Assembly (NCBI GenBank): GCA_029582155.1
Contig: CM055901.1
Location: 25,081,657-25,145,656, forward strand
Direction of reading: 5' to 3'
Source: Panopea generosa
Taxonomy: Eukaryota; Mollusca; Bivalvia; Adapedonta; Hiatellidae
DNA: 64,000 bases
Part shown: positions 11,862 through 23,449 of the stretch, piece after piece
Layout of the letters: each line of letters begins with the position of its first letter
How positions within the stretch are numbered: the first letter of the stretch is position 1
Notes under the pieces: model-generated
The model's database searches: none
The model's input: the letters and a program-made list of their open reading frames with translations, nothing else
Told to the model about the DNA's origin: nothing
Position numbers and translations under genes: made by a program

Positions 11862-12048
11862 TTTCCCATTGGAAATTCGTTTCGTCCAAGCTGGAAAGTT
11901 AAATTTCCAATTGGAATTTCTAATTTCCAAACTGTAAATGCCAAATTTGAATAGGAAATCTATTTTTAGAATTCGCCAATTGGACATGAAGTTTTCCAAT
12001 TCGAGCGTTCCAATTTATATCGGTGTTTTTTAATTGGAAAGTGCCGGT
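11862..12048. repeat. CCAATTGGAA-rich segment
   Basis: The palindromic word CCAATTGGAA and near variants (CCATTGGAAA, TTCCAATTGGAA, GCCAATTGGAC, TTCCAATTCG) recur about eight times in 190 bp with irregular spacing. A similar segment lies at 34618-34775. It is probably a dispersed repeat with palindromic subunits. Confidence 0.6.
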
Positions 12049-12059
12049 TTCACGTTAGA

Positions 12060-13130
12060 TTCACACGCATTACGGAAAGTCCACGCTTTATGGGTGTACT
12101 ATAATGCTTATTTGTCTAGTGTTACTATAAGTTATGTCTCGATATTTAAATGATTTGTTTCATTATACCTTAATTTCAAATTGGTTAAGTTTAGAAGAAA
12201 TGTTTCGTCCAATAAAATGTATAAAATCGCATTCAAAAGCAATCAATATTGTCAAAATGTGCGGTTTTATCGTAGTTTAGTTCTTTTTGAAACCTTAATT
12301 CTCGAAAGATACTCAAGAACGAAACCTGGCAAAACTCATTTGATAAATACTTTTTTTAATCGGTCATATTGTCAAAGTTACCAATATATTTTTATCAGAT
12401 AAGAAATCATCAAAAATTTAATCATTTCTGAGCAATGTATATTTTTCGGCGTCAAATGGTTCTTTTCAAAATCTTAATTCTAGAAAGATATCAAAAATAC
12501 CAATATGAATTCTTTACAATCACCATTTGGTAAACTATATTTTCAATCGCTGATACTTTTAAAGTTATCTTAATAAGCTTAACTTGACAAATGTTCCTCA
12601 AAAATGTATCCATTTCCAAAAATTAATATTCGCTGCATTTGTTTCTTCGCATGGTGCAGAAAGATCTGGACCTTAAGTAATCAATGTTCATTATTTCATT
12701 TTATTTTATGACCTTTAAGAATTGCAAGTTAAATAAATAATTCAACAATAAACATAAAAAGATATATATTTTGCATTGTGTTTTGAGGTGACTATAAAAT
12801 ATTAAATCCAGGCATTTGTTTCACAATATTTTGCCTCGCTTTAGAAAAATCTAGTCGTAAATTTTTCAACATAAAATCCTTATTTTTTTAATAGTAATAC
12901 TATTTTTCTTTAAAGAATAAACATAAAAGAATATAAACATTTTTAAAATAAAGGTTAACACGCTGATGTGATTCACGAGTTCTTTTTCATGAGTAATTTA
13001 TGTTTAATTTGACACCGTGAATGTGTTACGTCATATTTACATATATTGATGGTGGACACACTTTTCAGATTTTTTTAAATTTAAGTTTTAAAAATAAGCA
13101 TGGTGTTCAAAAATTAAATGTCGACTAAAT
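12060..13130. other. Intergenic, nothing identified
   Basis: AT-rich, with only short chance frames. Confidence 0.5.
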
Positions 13131-13132
13131 TA

Positions 13133-14752
13133 TTGTGGATGTATAGATAAGAAAATGTAGTGCCCAGTAAAAAAATCTATATTTAGTAATAATGTAGTGG
13201 ATCGAGTAAGATAATCTAGTTTTGTGTATGAAAATATAGTGTCATATAAGGAACTTAAAGTCGTGTAAGGATGTTGTGTTTTGAATGAGAAATTCTGGTG
13301 TCGTGTATGAGAATATAGTGTCATATAAGAAAATTGAATGTCGTGAAAGGATGATGAGTATACATGTATATTGATTAGGAAATCTAGTGCCCAGTATTAT
13401 AATCTATAGTCAAGTAAGGATGTAACGGATCGAGTGAGAAAATCTAGTATTGCGTATGAAAATATAGTGTCTAAAAGGAAATTGAATGTTGTGCAAAGAT
13501 GTTGTATATATATATATATATAAAATTATATTGCGTATGAAAATATAGTGTCGAAAAAGGAAATTGAATGTTGTGCAAGGATGTTGTATATATATAGGAA
13601 ATCTAGTGACCAGTGAGAAAAATCTATACTGGATAGGATCATGTGTATCGAGAAATGATAGTGTCACGTATATTGAGTATTGAGTGAGAAAATGTAGTGT
13701 CGCATATGAAAATATAGTGTCATATAAGGAAATTGAATGTGGTGTGAGGATGTTGAGTATGGGGTGAGACAATCTAGTGTCGCATATGAAAATATAGTGT
13801 CATATAAGGAATTGAATGTCTTGTAAGGATGTTGAATATCGAGTGAGAATATGTAGTGTCGTGTATGAAAATATAGTGTCATATAAGGAAATTGATCGTC
13901 GTGTAAGGATGTTGAATATCAAGTGAGAAAATCTAGTGTTGTATATGAAAATATAGTGTTTTATAAGGAAATTGAATGTCCTGTAAGGACATTGAGTATT
14001 GAGTGAGAAAATGTAGTGCCGCATACAAAATATATAGTGTCATATAATGAAATTGAATGTCATGTAAGGTTGTTGAGTATCGAGTGAGAAAATATAGCGT
14101 TGCACATAAAAATATAGAGTAATGTAAGGAAATTGAATGTCGTGTAAGGATGTTGTGTATTGAGTGAGAAAATCTAGTGTCGCATATAAAAATATAGTGT
14201 CATATAAGGAAATTGAATATCAGGTAAGGATGTTGAGTATCGAGTGAGAAAATGTAGTGTTACATATGCAAAAAAGTATCATATAAGGAAATGAATATCG
14301 TGTAAGGATGTTGTGTATCGAGTGAGAAAATGTAGTGTTGCGTATGAAAATATCGTCGAATTAGGAATTGAATGTCGTGGAAGTATGTTGAGTTGTATCG
14401 ATTAGAAAATCTAGTGCCCTGTAAGAAACATATAATGTCGAGGAAGGATTTTGTGTTTCAAGTGAGAAAATTTAGTGTTGCAAATGAAAATATAGTGTCA
14501 TATTAGAAAATTGAATGTCGTGCAAAGATGTTGAGTATATATAGATTAGGAAATCAAGTACCAAATATTAAAATCTATAGTCCAGTTAAGACGTTGTGTA
14601 TCGAGTGATAAAATCTAGTGTTGCGTATGAAAATAAAGTGTCAAATAAGAAAAATTAATGTTGTGTAAGGATGAATATAGATTAGATGATCTATTGCCCA
14701 GTTAGAAAAAAATCTATAGTCGAGTAAGGGTGTTGTGTATCGAGTGAGAAAA
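13133..14752. repeat. 80-bp tandem array (satellite I)
   Basis: About 20 diverged units of roughly 80 bp hold the ordered words GAGTGAGAAAATCTAGTGTC, GCATATGAAAATATAGTGTC, ATATAAGGAAATTGAATGTC and GTGTAAGGATGTTGAGTATC. Variant units add TATATAGATTAGGAAATCTA and AGTGCCCAGT. Units at 13500-13600 carry short (TA)n interruptions. Minus-strand frames that stay open here (for example 13410-13772) are artefacts. The array passes without a gap into the 51-bp array, and the same junction is found again at 27171-27320. Confidence 0.92.
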
Positions 14753-14755
14753 TGT

Positions 14756-16985
14756 ACAAACGTGTGCTTATCATGCAATTGGTCCTTGTCTTGTGTAATC
14801 TAGGTACCAATCGCGTGATCTCCATGCCGTTGGTGCTTTTCTTATGTAATTTAGGTACCAAACGTGTGGTTCTCATGGCGTTAGTGCCTGTCTTGTGTAT
14901 ATTATGCATCAAACGTGTGGTTCTCCTACAAATGATGCTTGTCTTTTGAAATTTGTGCTCCAAACACGTGCTTATTATACATGTAACGCTTGTCTTTTGT
15001 AATGTAGTTACCAAACGTGTGGCTCTAATGTTGTTAGTTCTTTAATTGTGTAATTTAAGTACCAATTGTGTGCATATCATGAAGTTTGTGCTTGTCTTGT
15101 GTAATATAGGTACAAGCGTGTGTATGTCATACCGTTGGTACCTGTCATGGGTATTTTAGGCATCAAGCGTGTGGTTCTCTTATGCGGTTGTTGCCTGTCT
15201 TGTGTATTTCAAGTACCATACACGTACTTATCATGCAGGCTAGGCCTGTCGTATGCAATTTAGGCATCAAACGTGTAGTTCTTATGCCATTAATGCTTTA
15301 ATTGTGTAATTTAGGCATCAAACATGTTGTTCTTATGCCATTTGTGCTTTAAATGTGTAATTTTGGTATCAAACGTGTGCTTATCATGCAGTTAGTGCTT
15401 GCCTTGTGTCTTTTAGTACCATACGTGTGATTCTTTTGCCGTTGGTACCTTGCTTGTGTATTTTAAGTATCAAACGTGTAGTTCGCATGCAGTTGGTACT
15501 TTTCTTGTGTAATTTAAGTACCAAACAAGCATGTTTTGAACATTAGCTGCACAAGACAAGCACCAAGTGCATGATAACCACCTGTTCCATACTTATTTAC
15601 ACAATATACACAATATACGTAACAACTGCACGAAAACCTCACGTTTGCACACGACAAGCTCTACCTACATGATAAAAATGTGTATGGTACTTAAAATAGA
15701 CAAGACAAGCAACAACCGCATAAAAGAACCACATGTTTGATACGTATATATACAAGACAAGCACTAACGGCATGATATGCACACGTTTGGTACCTAAACT
15801 ATACAAGACAAGCACCAACCTCATAATGCACATGTTTGTTACATATTAATTTACACAAGACAAGCGCTACCGGCACGATAAGCATACGAAAGACAAACAC
15901 AAACCGTAGGAGAAACACACGTTTGATACATAAAATACTCAAATTAGGCACTAAAGACATGAGAACCACACGTTAGGTACCTAAATTACACAAAACAAGC
16001 ACCAACGGCATATGGGTCACGCGATTGGTAACTGCATTACACAAAACAAGCACAAATTGCAGGATAAGCAAACGTTTGGTACCTGAACTATACGAGAAAA
16101 ATGTTACCTGCATGATCAACACTTCAGATGTGTTTGGTACTTAAATTACACAAGACAAGCTCCAACCTCAGAACAACCACACATTTGACACCTGATGTAC
16201 AAAAGACAGGCACTAACGGCATGAGAACGACATGTTTGGTACCTAAATTACACAAGACAAGCACCAACCGCAGAAATACCACACGTTTGATACCTGATGT
16301 ACAAAAGACATGCACTAACGGCATGAGAACCACACATTAATTGTGTCATTTAGATACCAAACTTGGGTTTATCATGCAGTTAGTGATTGTCTTGTGTAAT
16401 TTAGGTACCAAACGCGTGGTTCCCATGCCGTTTGTGCTAGTCGTGTGTAATAAAGTTTAAAAACGTGCCGTTTATGCTTTAATTATGTAATTTAAGTACC
16501 AGACACGTGCCACGTGCTTTTCATGGAGGTAACACTTGTCTTGTATTCTTTATGTATCAAACCTGTGCGTATCATACAATTGGTTCTTGTCTTGCGTAAT
16601 TTAAATACCAAACGCGTAGTTATCATGCCGTTGGTGATTGTTTTGTGTAATTAAAGTATCGAATGGGTGATCATCATTCAATTTGTGCTTGTCTTGTGCA
16701 ACTTATGTTCGAAACATGTGTCTATATTGCAGGTAACACTTGTCTTGTGTAATAAAGATCTCATACGGTTGGTTATCATGCATGCAGGTACAGGTCTTCT
16801 ATAACTTAAGTACCAAACGTGTAGTTATCAAGCATGTGTTATTTTTTAGTGTGAAATTAAGGTACCAAACGTGTGGCTACCCTACATGTGTAGATTTTTG
16901 TGATTATCTTGTACGTAGCGTTTTTTTTTGTATTTTAAGTGTCAAACGCGTTAACTACACAAGTATAATGTGTAACTTTATATAA
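14756..16985. repeat. 51-bp tandem array (satellite II) with an inverted centre
   Basis: The unit of about 51 bp contains CATGCCGTTGGTGCTTGTCT, TGTGTAATTTAGGTACCAAA and CGTGTGGTTCT. Units run forward at 14756-15540, reversed at about 15545-16338, and forward again to about 16985. As 51 is divisible by 3, several frames are open on both strands (for example 14691-15014 and 16124-16340); these are repeat artefacts. A shorter copy is present at 27311-27781. Confidence 0.92.
15545..16338 (-). repeat. Inverted block inside satellite II
   Basis: Across about 795 bp the units read as the reverse complement (ACAAGACAAGCACCAACGGC, GGTACCTAAATTACACAAG). Orientation flips near 15540 and back near 16338, so two large inverted repeats face each other. 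Confidence 0.9.
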
Positions 16986-17062
16986 ATTAATTAACACAAA
17001 ATTTAATTTTGTCTTTTGTAAATAGGTTACCAACATTTTCCTGAAGCGCCTGATTCGTGTAG

Positions 17063-17190
17063 TGCTTGGTCCAATGGTAGAGCATCGGACCCATTGGGGA
17101 GACGCGGGTTCGATACCCCGCCACGGCTATATCTAATGTCCTTGAGCAAGACCTTTTATCAGCATATGTTTAGATAAGTTAAAATAATAT
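17063..17190 (+). repeat. tRNA-derived SINE
   Basis: The A-box region TTGGTCCAATGGTAGAGCAT and B box GGGTTCGATACCCC are intact, followed by CCACGGCTA and TGTCCTTGAGCAAGACC. The T stem carries an extra C and the acceptor stem does not close, so it is not a functional tRNA gene. The same head recurs in reverse at 61845-61912. Confidence 0.65.
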
Positions 17191-17335
17191 TTTTCTCGGT
17201 GCAATGAAGTTAACAAACGTGTGTTTTTTCACGGTGTTGATAAAGTCATAGACACTGGTACTGGTGTGTAGTAAGGTTTTGAACACACAGGTGTATAGGG
17301 AACGAACATAAAAGGAGAAAGTGAAACTGGGGAGA

Positions 17336-17600
17336 AAGTGACTTCGAACCCAGGAGTCGCAGGTTCGATTCCCCGCTTTTACATCTAAAAAATCTTATCA
17401 GTCTTTCGGATGGGACTTTAACAAAAATCGAGATCTCATGTATCGATGCTTTCACTGGGCATGTAAAAGACTCGGGGACACTACAAAAAGGTATTCTGTA
17501 TCTCTGCACTATCCTCTAAAACTCTTAAAATTACTAATACTCTTCCGGAGACGTCGCCGAAAGAGAAAACGGTGGCGACGATAAATGGAAATATCATTAA
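17336..17600 (+). repeat. tRNA-derived SINE with CGGATGGGAC core
   Basis: A B box (AGGTTCGATTCCCC at 17361) is followed by TCTTTCGGATGGGACTTTAA, CTCATGTATCGATGCTTTCA and CTGGGCATGTAAAAGACTC. From memory this is a decayed copy of a SINE core common in molluscs (…GGGACGTTAAACC… …GGGCACGTTAAAGA…). The A box is not clear. A GC-rich tail (GTCGCCGAAAGAGAAAACGG) ends near 17590. Confidence 0.65.
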
Positions 17601-17680
17601 CAACGTGATAAAGTTATGGTATGGAAAAATATTAGAACACTTAATGATAAACGACAGAGAAAGAAATATAGGTGATTAAG

Positions 17681-17728
17681 AGAGAGAGCGAGAGAAAGAG
17701 AGAGAGCGAGAGAGAAAGAAAAAATGTG

Positions 17729-17797
<69 letters not shown>
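17681..17797. repeat. (GA)n and (ACAG)n microsatellites
   Basis: An interrupted GAGA tract (17681-17722) precedes about 16 copies of the tetranucleotide ACAG (17731-17797). Confidence 0.97.
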
Positions 17798-17799
17798 CG

Positions 17800-18360
17800 A
17801 GAATGCGATGCTCATGTCTCATATATACATATTTCATTTATATTTAATTTTGGAATGAATGAAGTCTAATTCTAGTAAGATCAACAAAATCGTTTTAAAA
17901 GATATTTTCAATCATATAAGTACGAGACATTCAGATATTTTGTGGTTTGAATTTAAAACCAAATATAAAAATATATTAACGTCTGCATAAATATATAATA
18001 TAAACATACACTTTCTGTTTAATTTGCGAAGTTCTTGTGTATATTTATTACATTTGTTCAAAAGAAATTGTAAGAGTTTTAAAATAGTATGCGTAATACT
18101 AGCTGTCATTCTTTGTACAATGACACCAGTTTAGTGTACATAACATCTTTAGTGCAGTACATAAACACGAATCTAAGCAAGTTTTAATGAAAACGTTGGT
18201 ATAATATATCACTGTACATTTTCTCAAAATTAAACTGTAATACAAAATAACATAAGACAATTTATCACCATAAGGATTAGTATCAGAGAATTCCATTTTC
18301 ACAAGAACATTTTAGAATGAAACATCTGCTTGACGTTTGAAATTTCCCCGGGGTGTGGGG
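17800..18360. other. Intergenic, nothing identified
   Basis: AT-rich, no supported feature. Confidence 0.5.
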
Positions 18361-18364
18361 TTAG

Positions 18365-18604
<240 letters not shown>

Positions 18605-18730
18605 GATAATTTAAGAAACATAGGAGGAGGGATAAAAATAGAATGAAAGGGTGCACGAACGGGAGTGATGAGGAGAGTGACGGAGGCAACCACTCCCTAA
18701 AGGTAAATCAATTGCTTATTGATTATTTTA

Positions 18731-18751
18731 ATATATATATATATATATATA
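18731..18751. repeat. (TA)n microsatellite
   Basis: About ten TA dinucleotides lie immediately upstream of a SINE head. Confidence 0.95.
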
Positions 18752-18762
18752 ACATGCTCTCC

Positions 18763-19036
18763 GTCTTCCGTGGCCTAGTAGTTAATGCGTCTGCCTCGGA
18801 AGCAGGAGGTCGAATGTTCGAATCCCGGTGAAAGCACTTGGCTTTTTCCGATGCGGCCAGTTGCTCACCCAGCAGCTAGTTAAATTGAGTGGTACCGAAT
18901 GTCTGACAGTCTAACGCCTGGCAATGATAGTTTTCGAGGAGTAACTGTGTACAACACAAAGGTGTCTCATAAGCCCAGTGTGGCTGGCCCTTTCAATAGG
19001 GGGTGACAATCTGATAAACAAACAATTTACACACGT
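18763..19036 (+). mobile_element. Near-complete tRNA-derived SINE, about 270 bp
   Basis: A box TGGCCTAGTAGTTAATGCGT, an anticodon arm that still pairs (CTGC CTCGGAA GCAG, which would read CGG), and B box GTTCGAATCCC are all present. The head is followed by an unrelated body of about 200 bp (CACTTGGCTTTTTCCGATGC, CCAGTTGCTCACCCAGC, TGTGGCTGGCCCTTTCAATA) and a short A-rich tail (GATAAACAAACAATTTA). Of the SINEs in the window it is the best preserved and so probably the youngest. Confidence 0.72.
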
Positions 19037-19039
19037 ATA

Positions 19040-19515
19040 TCGCAAATCTGAAGTAGGACAAAATCCCTCCTTATTAAATATTGTATTAGTAAGTAATGCA
19101 TGTGTTCTTTTTCATATTTCTAAATATCAAAATTCGATTTAAAATATATCATTTTAACTTCGTGGAACAACTATTTTTAAATATATATATTACGCTTTAT
19201 ACATGTTACAATTAACAAGTAAGTTGCAATATTATAGCTGATGTAATATTAAATTGTGTTAATTTTGTGTTTGAAATCGCGCTTTAAACTAGCCATTTAC
19301 GTCTCACTACACAGTTACGCCCCTTTTTCCCCACGGTAAAATGATTCTTGCGCTTAAAAACAAGGTCTATGTAATTTAGTTTTGAAATAATTTCAAAATG
19401 GTCCATAGTGGTTGTGATTTCTTGCTGCAGATGAGTAGAGCAAAAGTTGGTTTAGCATATACTGCAATAAGACATCACTGGTGTTAAAAAGTGATTTTTA
19501 TAGGATTTCAACAAT
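19040..19515. other. Intergenic, nothing identified
   Basis: AT-rich flank between the SINE and the large transposon. Confidence 0.5.
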
Positions 19516-19541
19516 TCGAGGGTTCGGCGTGAAACTATTGT
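19516..19541 (+). repeat. Left terminal inverted repeat
   Basis: It matches the reverse complement of 25961-25986 at all 26 positions; identity stops directly afterwards except for scattered bases. Confidence 0.88.
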
Positions 19542-19713
19542 TTCTGAAATTTTCACCAAAAATCATTTTTTTTTTTTACATAAATGACTTTGTTTCCCAT
19601 TGAAACATTACCTTGATAAATATCAGTGTCAAATTCCAGCTCAAAACAGTAAAACAATGATTAGTGTGAAACTATTGTATCTGCAACTATAGAATATTTT
19701 TAGTGTGAAACTA

Positions 19714-20669
19714 CAGTTGATACTCACTAATTCGAACTCTGATATTTCGAATTTCCGGTTATCTCAAATTTGAAGTTCTGTCCCGTTTTTTTCCCCTTCT
19801 ATTTCTATATTAATTAACTCCTGATATATCAAATTCCAGTAATTCGAATTATTCACTATTTCGAATCTGTTTTTCGGTCCCTCCATCCTAAAATCTATTG
19901 ATTTCTCACTCGTTATTTCGAATTTTTATCACCGCGTGAAGATGAAAGGCAAACCGTCGAAGGTGATATTGATCCCATACCTGTAATTTATCGCTTCATG
20001 TGTCTGTACTGGCCGGTAAGTTAATTGTATCATCAAATTGTTTTGATACAAACACGAGCGATACACACGCTAATTAGACAAACAACGCCAAAGTGTTAGA
20101 AGACGTTTTTGACATGTGTGCTATTTTTCGTCTAATTTTTTATTTGTAAAATTGCTGTAACCATTGATTGTATATAACCTGTGTTTATATTTCAGTTGCC
20201 TTTTCTATTTATTTGATATTCATTTAAATTATAAGTATAAAAATTAAAAAAAAAAAAAATTAAATTATATTTTGTTATCTATTATATCACACTCAAAAAT
20301 ATACAATGTTCACGCACTGTGCAAATAGATAATTAGCCTACACACGGATAACAACGTACAGCATACGTTTGCATAGAAGAAAATAACGCATGTAAACAGT
20401 AGAATTTACCACGATTTAAGATAAATCCACAGTACACATCAATATAAACAAAGTTTATATCATGTGTAAATATAACGACAACGTGTTATATTGAAGAAAA
20501 AAACAAATAGAGTTATTTATATGTACAACATGTATATTTTCAACGATTTATGAAGTGGGTGGGGTAACGGTAAAAAGTTGAACAAAACTACACTCCTGAT
20601 AAATCGAACTTCGGATATTTCGAATTATTTTTACGGTCCCACGGAATTCGAAATAACGAGTTTTGACTG
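19714..20669. mobile_element. Nested pogo/Tigger-type non-autonomous element
   Basis: The 956-bp element starts CAGTTGATACTCACTAATTC and ends CGAGTTTTGACTG. The ends match as imperfect inverted repeats of the CAGT..A.ACTC..TA.TTCGAA type, with more TTCGAA-containing subterminal repeats. It is flanked by TA on both sides (19712-19713, 20670-20671). Removing it and one TA restores GTGTGAAACTATTGTATCTG, the same motif that stands intact 40 bp away at 19664, which proves the insertion. There is no coding capacity inside. Confidence 0.88.
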
Positions 20670-20739
20670 TATTGTATCTGCTGTAATGCAGATCCGAAAG
20701 AATAGTTCCACACTAACACAGTGAATGTGGATTTAGTGA

Positions 20740-22180
20740 ATGGAGATAAGTCACAGTGAATGGTGAATGGAGATGAGGTTAATGTCACAGTGAATGCTGT
20801 TTTAGTGAATGGAGATGAAGTCAGTGTGAATGATGATCTGATGAATAGAGATGAGGTGGATGACACAGTGAATGGTGTTTTAGTGAATAGAGAGGAAGTT
20901 ACTGTGAATGATGATCTGATGAATGGAGATGAGTTGGATGGCACAATTAATGATGATCTGACGAATGGAGATGATGTGAATGACAGAGTGAATGGTGTTT
21001 TAGTGAAGAGAGATGAAGTCACTGTGAATGATGATCTTATGAATGGAGATTAGGTGGATGGCACAGTTAATGATGATCTGACGAATGGAAATGATGTGAA
21101 TGATACAGTGAATGTTGTTTTAGTGAATGGAGATGAAGTCACAGTGAATGGTGAATGGAGATGAGGTGAATGTCACAGTGAATTGTGTTTTAGTGAATGG
21201 AGATGAAGTAACTGTGAATGATGATCTGCCGAATAGAGATGAGGTTGATGTCACAATTAATGGTGTTTTAGTGAATAGAGATGAAGTCACTGTGAATGAT
21301 AATCTGATGAATTGAGATGAGGCAGTAGGCACAGTTAATGATGATCTGACGAATGGAGATGATGTGAATGACACAGTGAATGGTGTTTAAGTGAATGGAG
21401 ATGAAGTCACTGTGAATGATGATCTGATGAATGGAGATGAGGTGGATGACACAGTGAATGGAGATAAGTCACAGTGAATGGTGAATGGAGATGAGGTTAA
21501 TGTCACAGTTAATGCTGTTTTAGTGAATGGAGATGAAGTCACTGTGAATGATAATCTGATGAATGGAGATGAGGTGGATGACACAGTGAATGATGATCAG
21601 ATGAATGGAGATTAGGTGAATGACACAGTGAATGGTGTTTTAGTGAATGGAGATGAAGTCACAGTGAATGATGATTTGATTAATGGAGATGATGTGAATG
21701 ACACATTGAATGGTGATTTAGTAAATGGAGATGAGGTGATTGAAACAGTGAATGAAGATGATTTAGTCACAGTGAATGATGATTTGATAAATGGAGATGA
21801 TGTGAATGAAACAGTGAATGGTGATACGATGAATGGAGATGAAGTCACAGTGAATGATGATTTGATGAATGGAGATGAAGTTGATGGCACAGTGAATGAT
21901 CATCTGACGAATGGAGATGATGTGAATGGCACAGTGAATGTTGATTTAGTGGATGGAGATAAAGTCACAGTGAATGATGATTTCAGGAATGGAGATGATG
22001 TGAATGGCACCGTGAATGGCGATTCAGTGAATGGAGAAGAATTGACAGTGAATAATGATTTGATGAATGGAGATGATGTGAATGACATAGTGAATATTGA
22101 TTTAGTGAATGGAGTTGAAGTCATATTGAATGTTGATTTGATGAATGAAGATGATGTAAATGACACAGTGAAGGGAAATG
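20740..22180 (+). repeat. 78-bp tandem array encoding a 26-residue acidic repeat
   Basis: The unit joins GTGAATGGTGTTTTA, GTGAATGGAGATGAAGTCAC and TGTGAATGATGATCTGATG, with the shorter word AATGGAGATGA repeated within it. At 78 bp it preserves frame, and in one plus frame encodes NGDEVTVNDDLMNGDDVND-type repeats rich in Asn, Asp and Val. The right half (21616-22180) is open without a stop and continues in frame into the conserved gene; the left half has stops and shifts. Long Ser/Thr/Phe open frames on the other strand are shadows. Confidence 0.93.
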
Positions 22181-23446
22181 AAACTACAATTAGAACTTGC
22201 AAATCATTCTTTCTTAATATCATAGGCATTTCAGACCAAGTTGTAGCAACTGCCAAAAAAAAAAAAAACTTTGGTGAAGTAGAAAAAAGGAAAACAGAGG
22301 TAAAGCAACAGGATCAAGGCACAACGTAATGCATCAAACTAAACTGAATGCTGCCAGGGAACATATGAAGAGTTTCCCAGTTGTTGATTCCCATTACTGT
22401 AGAAAAGTTTCATCCAAGAAATACCTCAGTGTGCAGCAGATTTCCCCTTTGAGAATGAATCCATTAAAAAAAAACAAATCGTCTGTATCTGAATATATAC
22501 ATGTATACAGGAGAATATTTGATAAAGTGTTCAATTTAAGTTTTCATTCTCCAAAGACATTTCAATGTAACTTTTGCAGTACACATAAAAACTCGTCAGG
22601 ACATTGATGGAAAAAGATGTGAAAGTCACATTCAAAATAAAATTTTATCCTTTAAAAACAAGGACTCTAACAAAGAAAGGGCCAAATCTACTCATGAACT
22701 AACTGTAACTTGTTTTGACCTGGAACAGGTTTTAGCAGCACAAAAGGCTTTTGAATCATATATTTATTGAAAGCGCCAATTAAACAACCACAATTTTACA
22801 ATATATGATCCGTCCAGATCTGATGGATTCTCATACTTGTGGAATTTGACCATAGCTGGAAGGGGTGGGTGTTGAATTCTGTGTGTATGATTTATAAGAT
22901 CAAAAGCTACTGAAATAAAATGTATTTTATTCTGATAATTGTGTGCCTCAAAACAAAAACAGATACATGTGTTATCTAAGTATTGTTTTGGTATTGTGTC
23001 AGTAAATTTGATTTAATTTCAATTGAGCATAAATACCTAGAAAAAGTCATACCAGAAAAAAAATGACTCTATTTTGTAACTTTAAGAACATTTTGAATAA
23101 ATTTGCCAACTTTGAAACTGACAATTGCAATGACACAGTGTCTTGGAATGGAATGGAATGGACACTAAAAGTTCACAGATCTATGACAAATGCATTTAGC
23201 ATCCAATACAATTATGATGGACAGACCATATTTATAAACCTACTGCCAAGAAACTCAAGAAGGGCACAAATTACTAAAGACGAGAACCCCAAATTATATG
23301 ACCTGCAACTGTTGAGAAGTGAACTCATACATGTATCTTTCAAAATGTACAGTGATCTGGTATCATTGTGTGTAAATGATATAATTCCAAATCTTCATCA
23401 CATCTTTTATGTCTTGTTGCCATTCTGGAGCACAGCTGTAGACTAG
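22181..23446 (+). pseudogene. Broken gene of an uncharacterised DDE-like family (DUF7869-like)
   Basis: Pieces of one protein follow in order across three frames. They are TCKSFFLNIIGISDQVV (about 22190), SFPVVDSHYCRKVSSKKYL (about 22372), FNLSFHSPK..QCNFC (about 22532), CFDLEQ (Asp at 22717), KRQL.NHNFTIYD and YLWNLTIAGRG (22772-22866). Next come FYSDNCVPQNKNR (Asp at 22934), HKYLEK with a decayed GHT (about 23025-23053), and a C-terminal part at 23063-23446 with SWNGMEWTL and LRSELIHVSFKMYSDLV. From memory this is the motif order of a widespread invertebrate family annotated as unknown function (I believe DUF7869). Conserved Asp residues and the GHT-type motif suggest an RNase-H-like DDE enzyme; that is inference. 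In-frame stops (before KRQL, and around 22880-22910) and several frameshifts show it is inactive. The usual N-terminal domain is absent; the acidic repeat takes its place. It lies inside inverted repeats, suggesting it is the transposase. Confidence 0.66.
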
Positions 23447-23449
23447 TGA

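Noticed and set aside
13130-14024. Several minus-strand frames of 64-120 codons with Thr/Leu/Tyr/His repeats
   Set aside because: They follow the 80-bp array and change frame with its indels; no start or promoter.
17063-17127. Functional tRNA gene
   Set aside because: A and B boxes are good, but the acceptor stem does not close and the T stem has an extra base; a second copy at 61845-61912 shows the same faults, as expected of a SINE head.
20588-22256. Minus-strand Ser/Thr/Phe-rich frames up to 144 codons
   Set aside because: Antisense shadows of the 78-bp array; the conserved protein reads on the plus strand.
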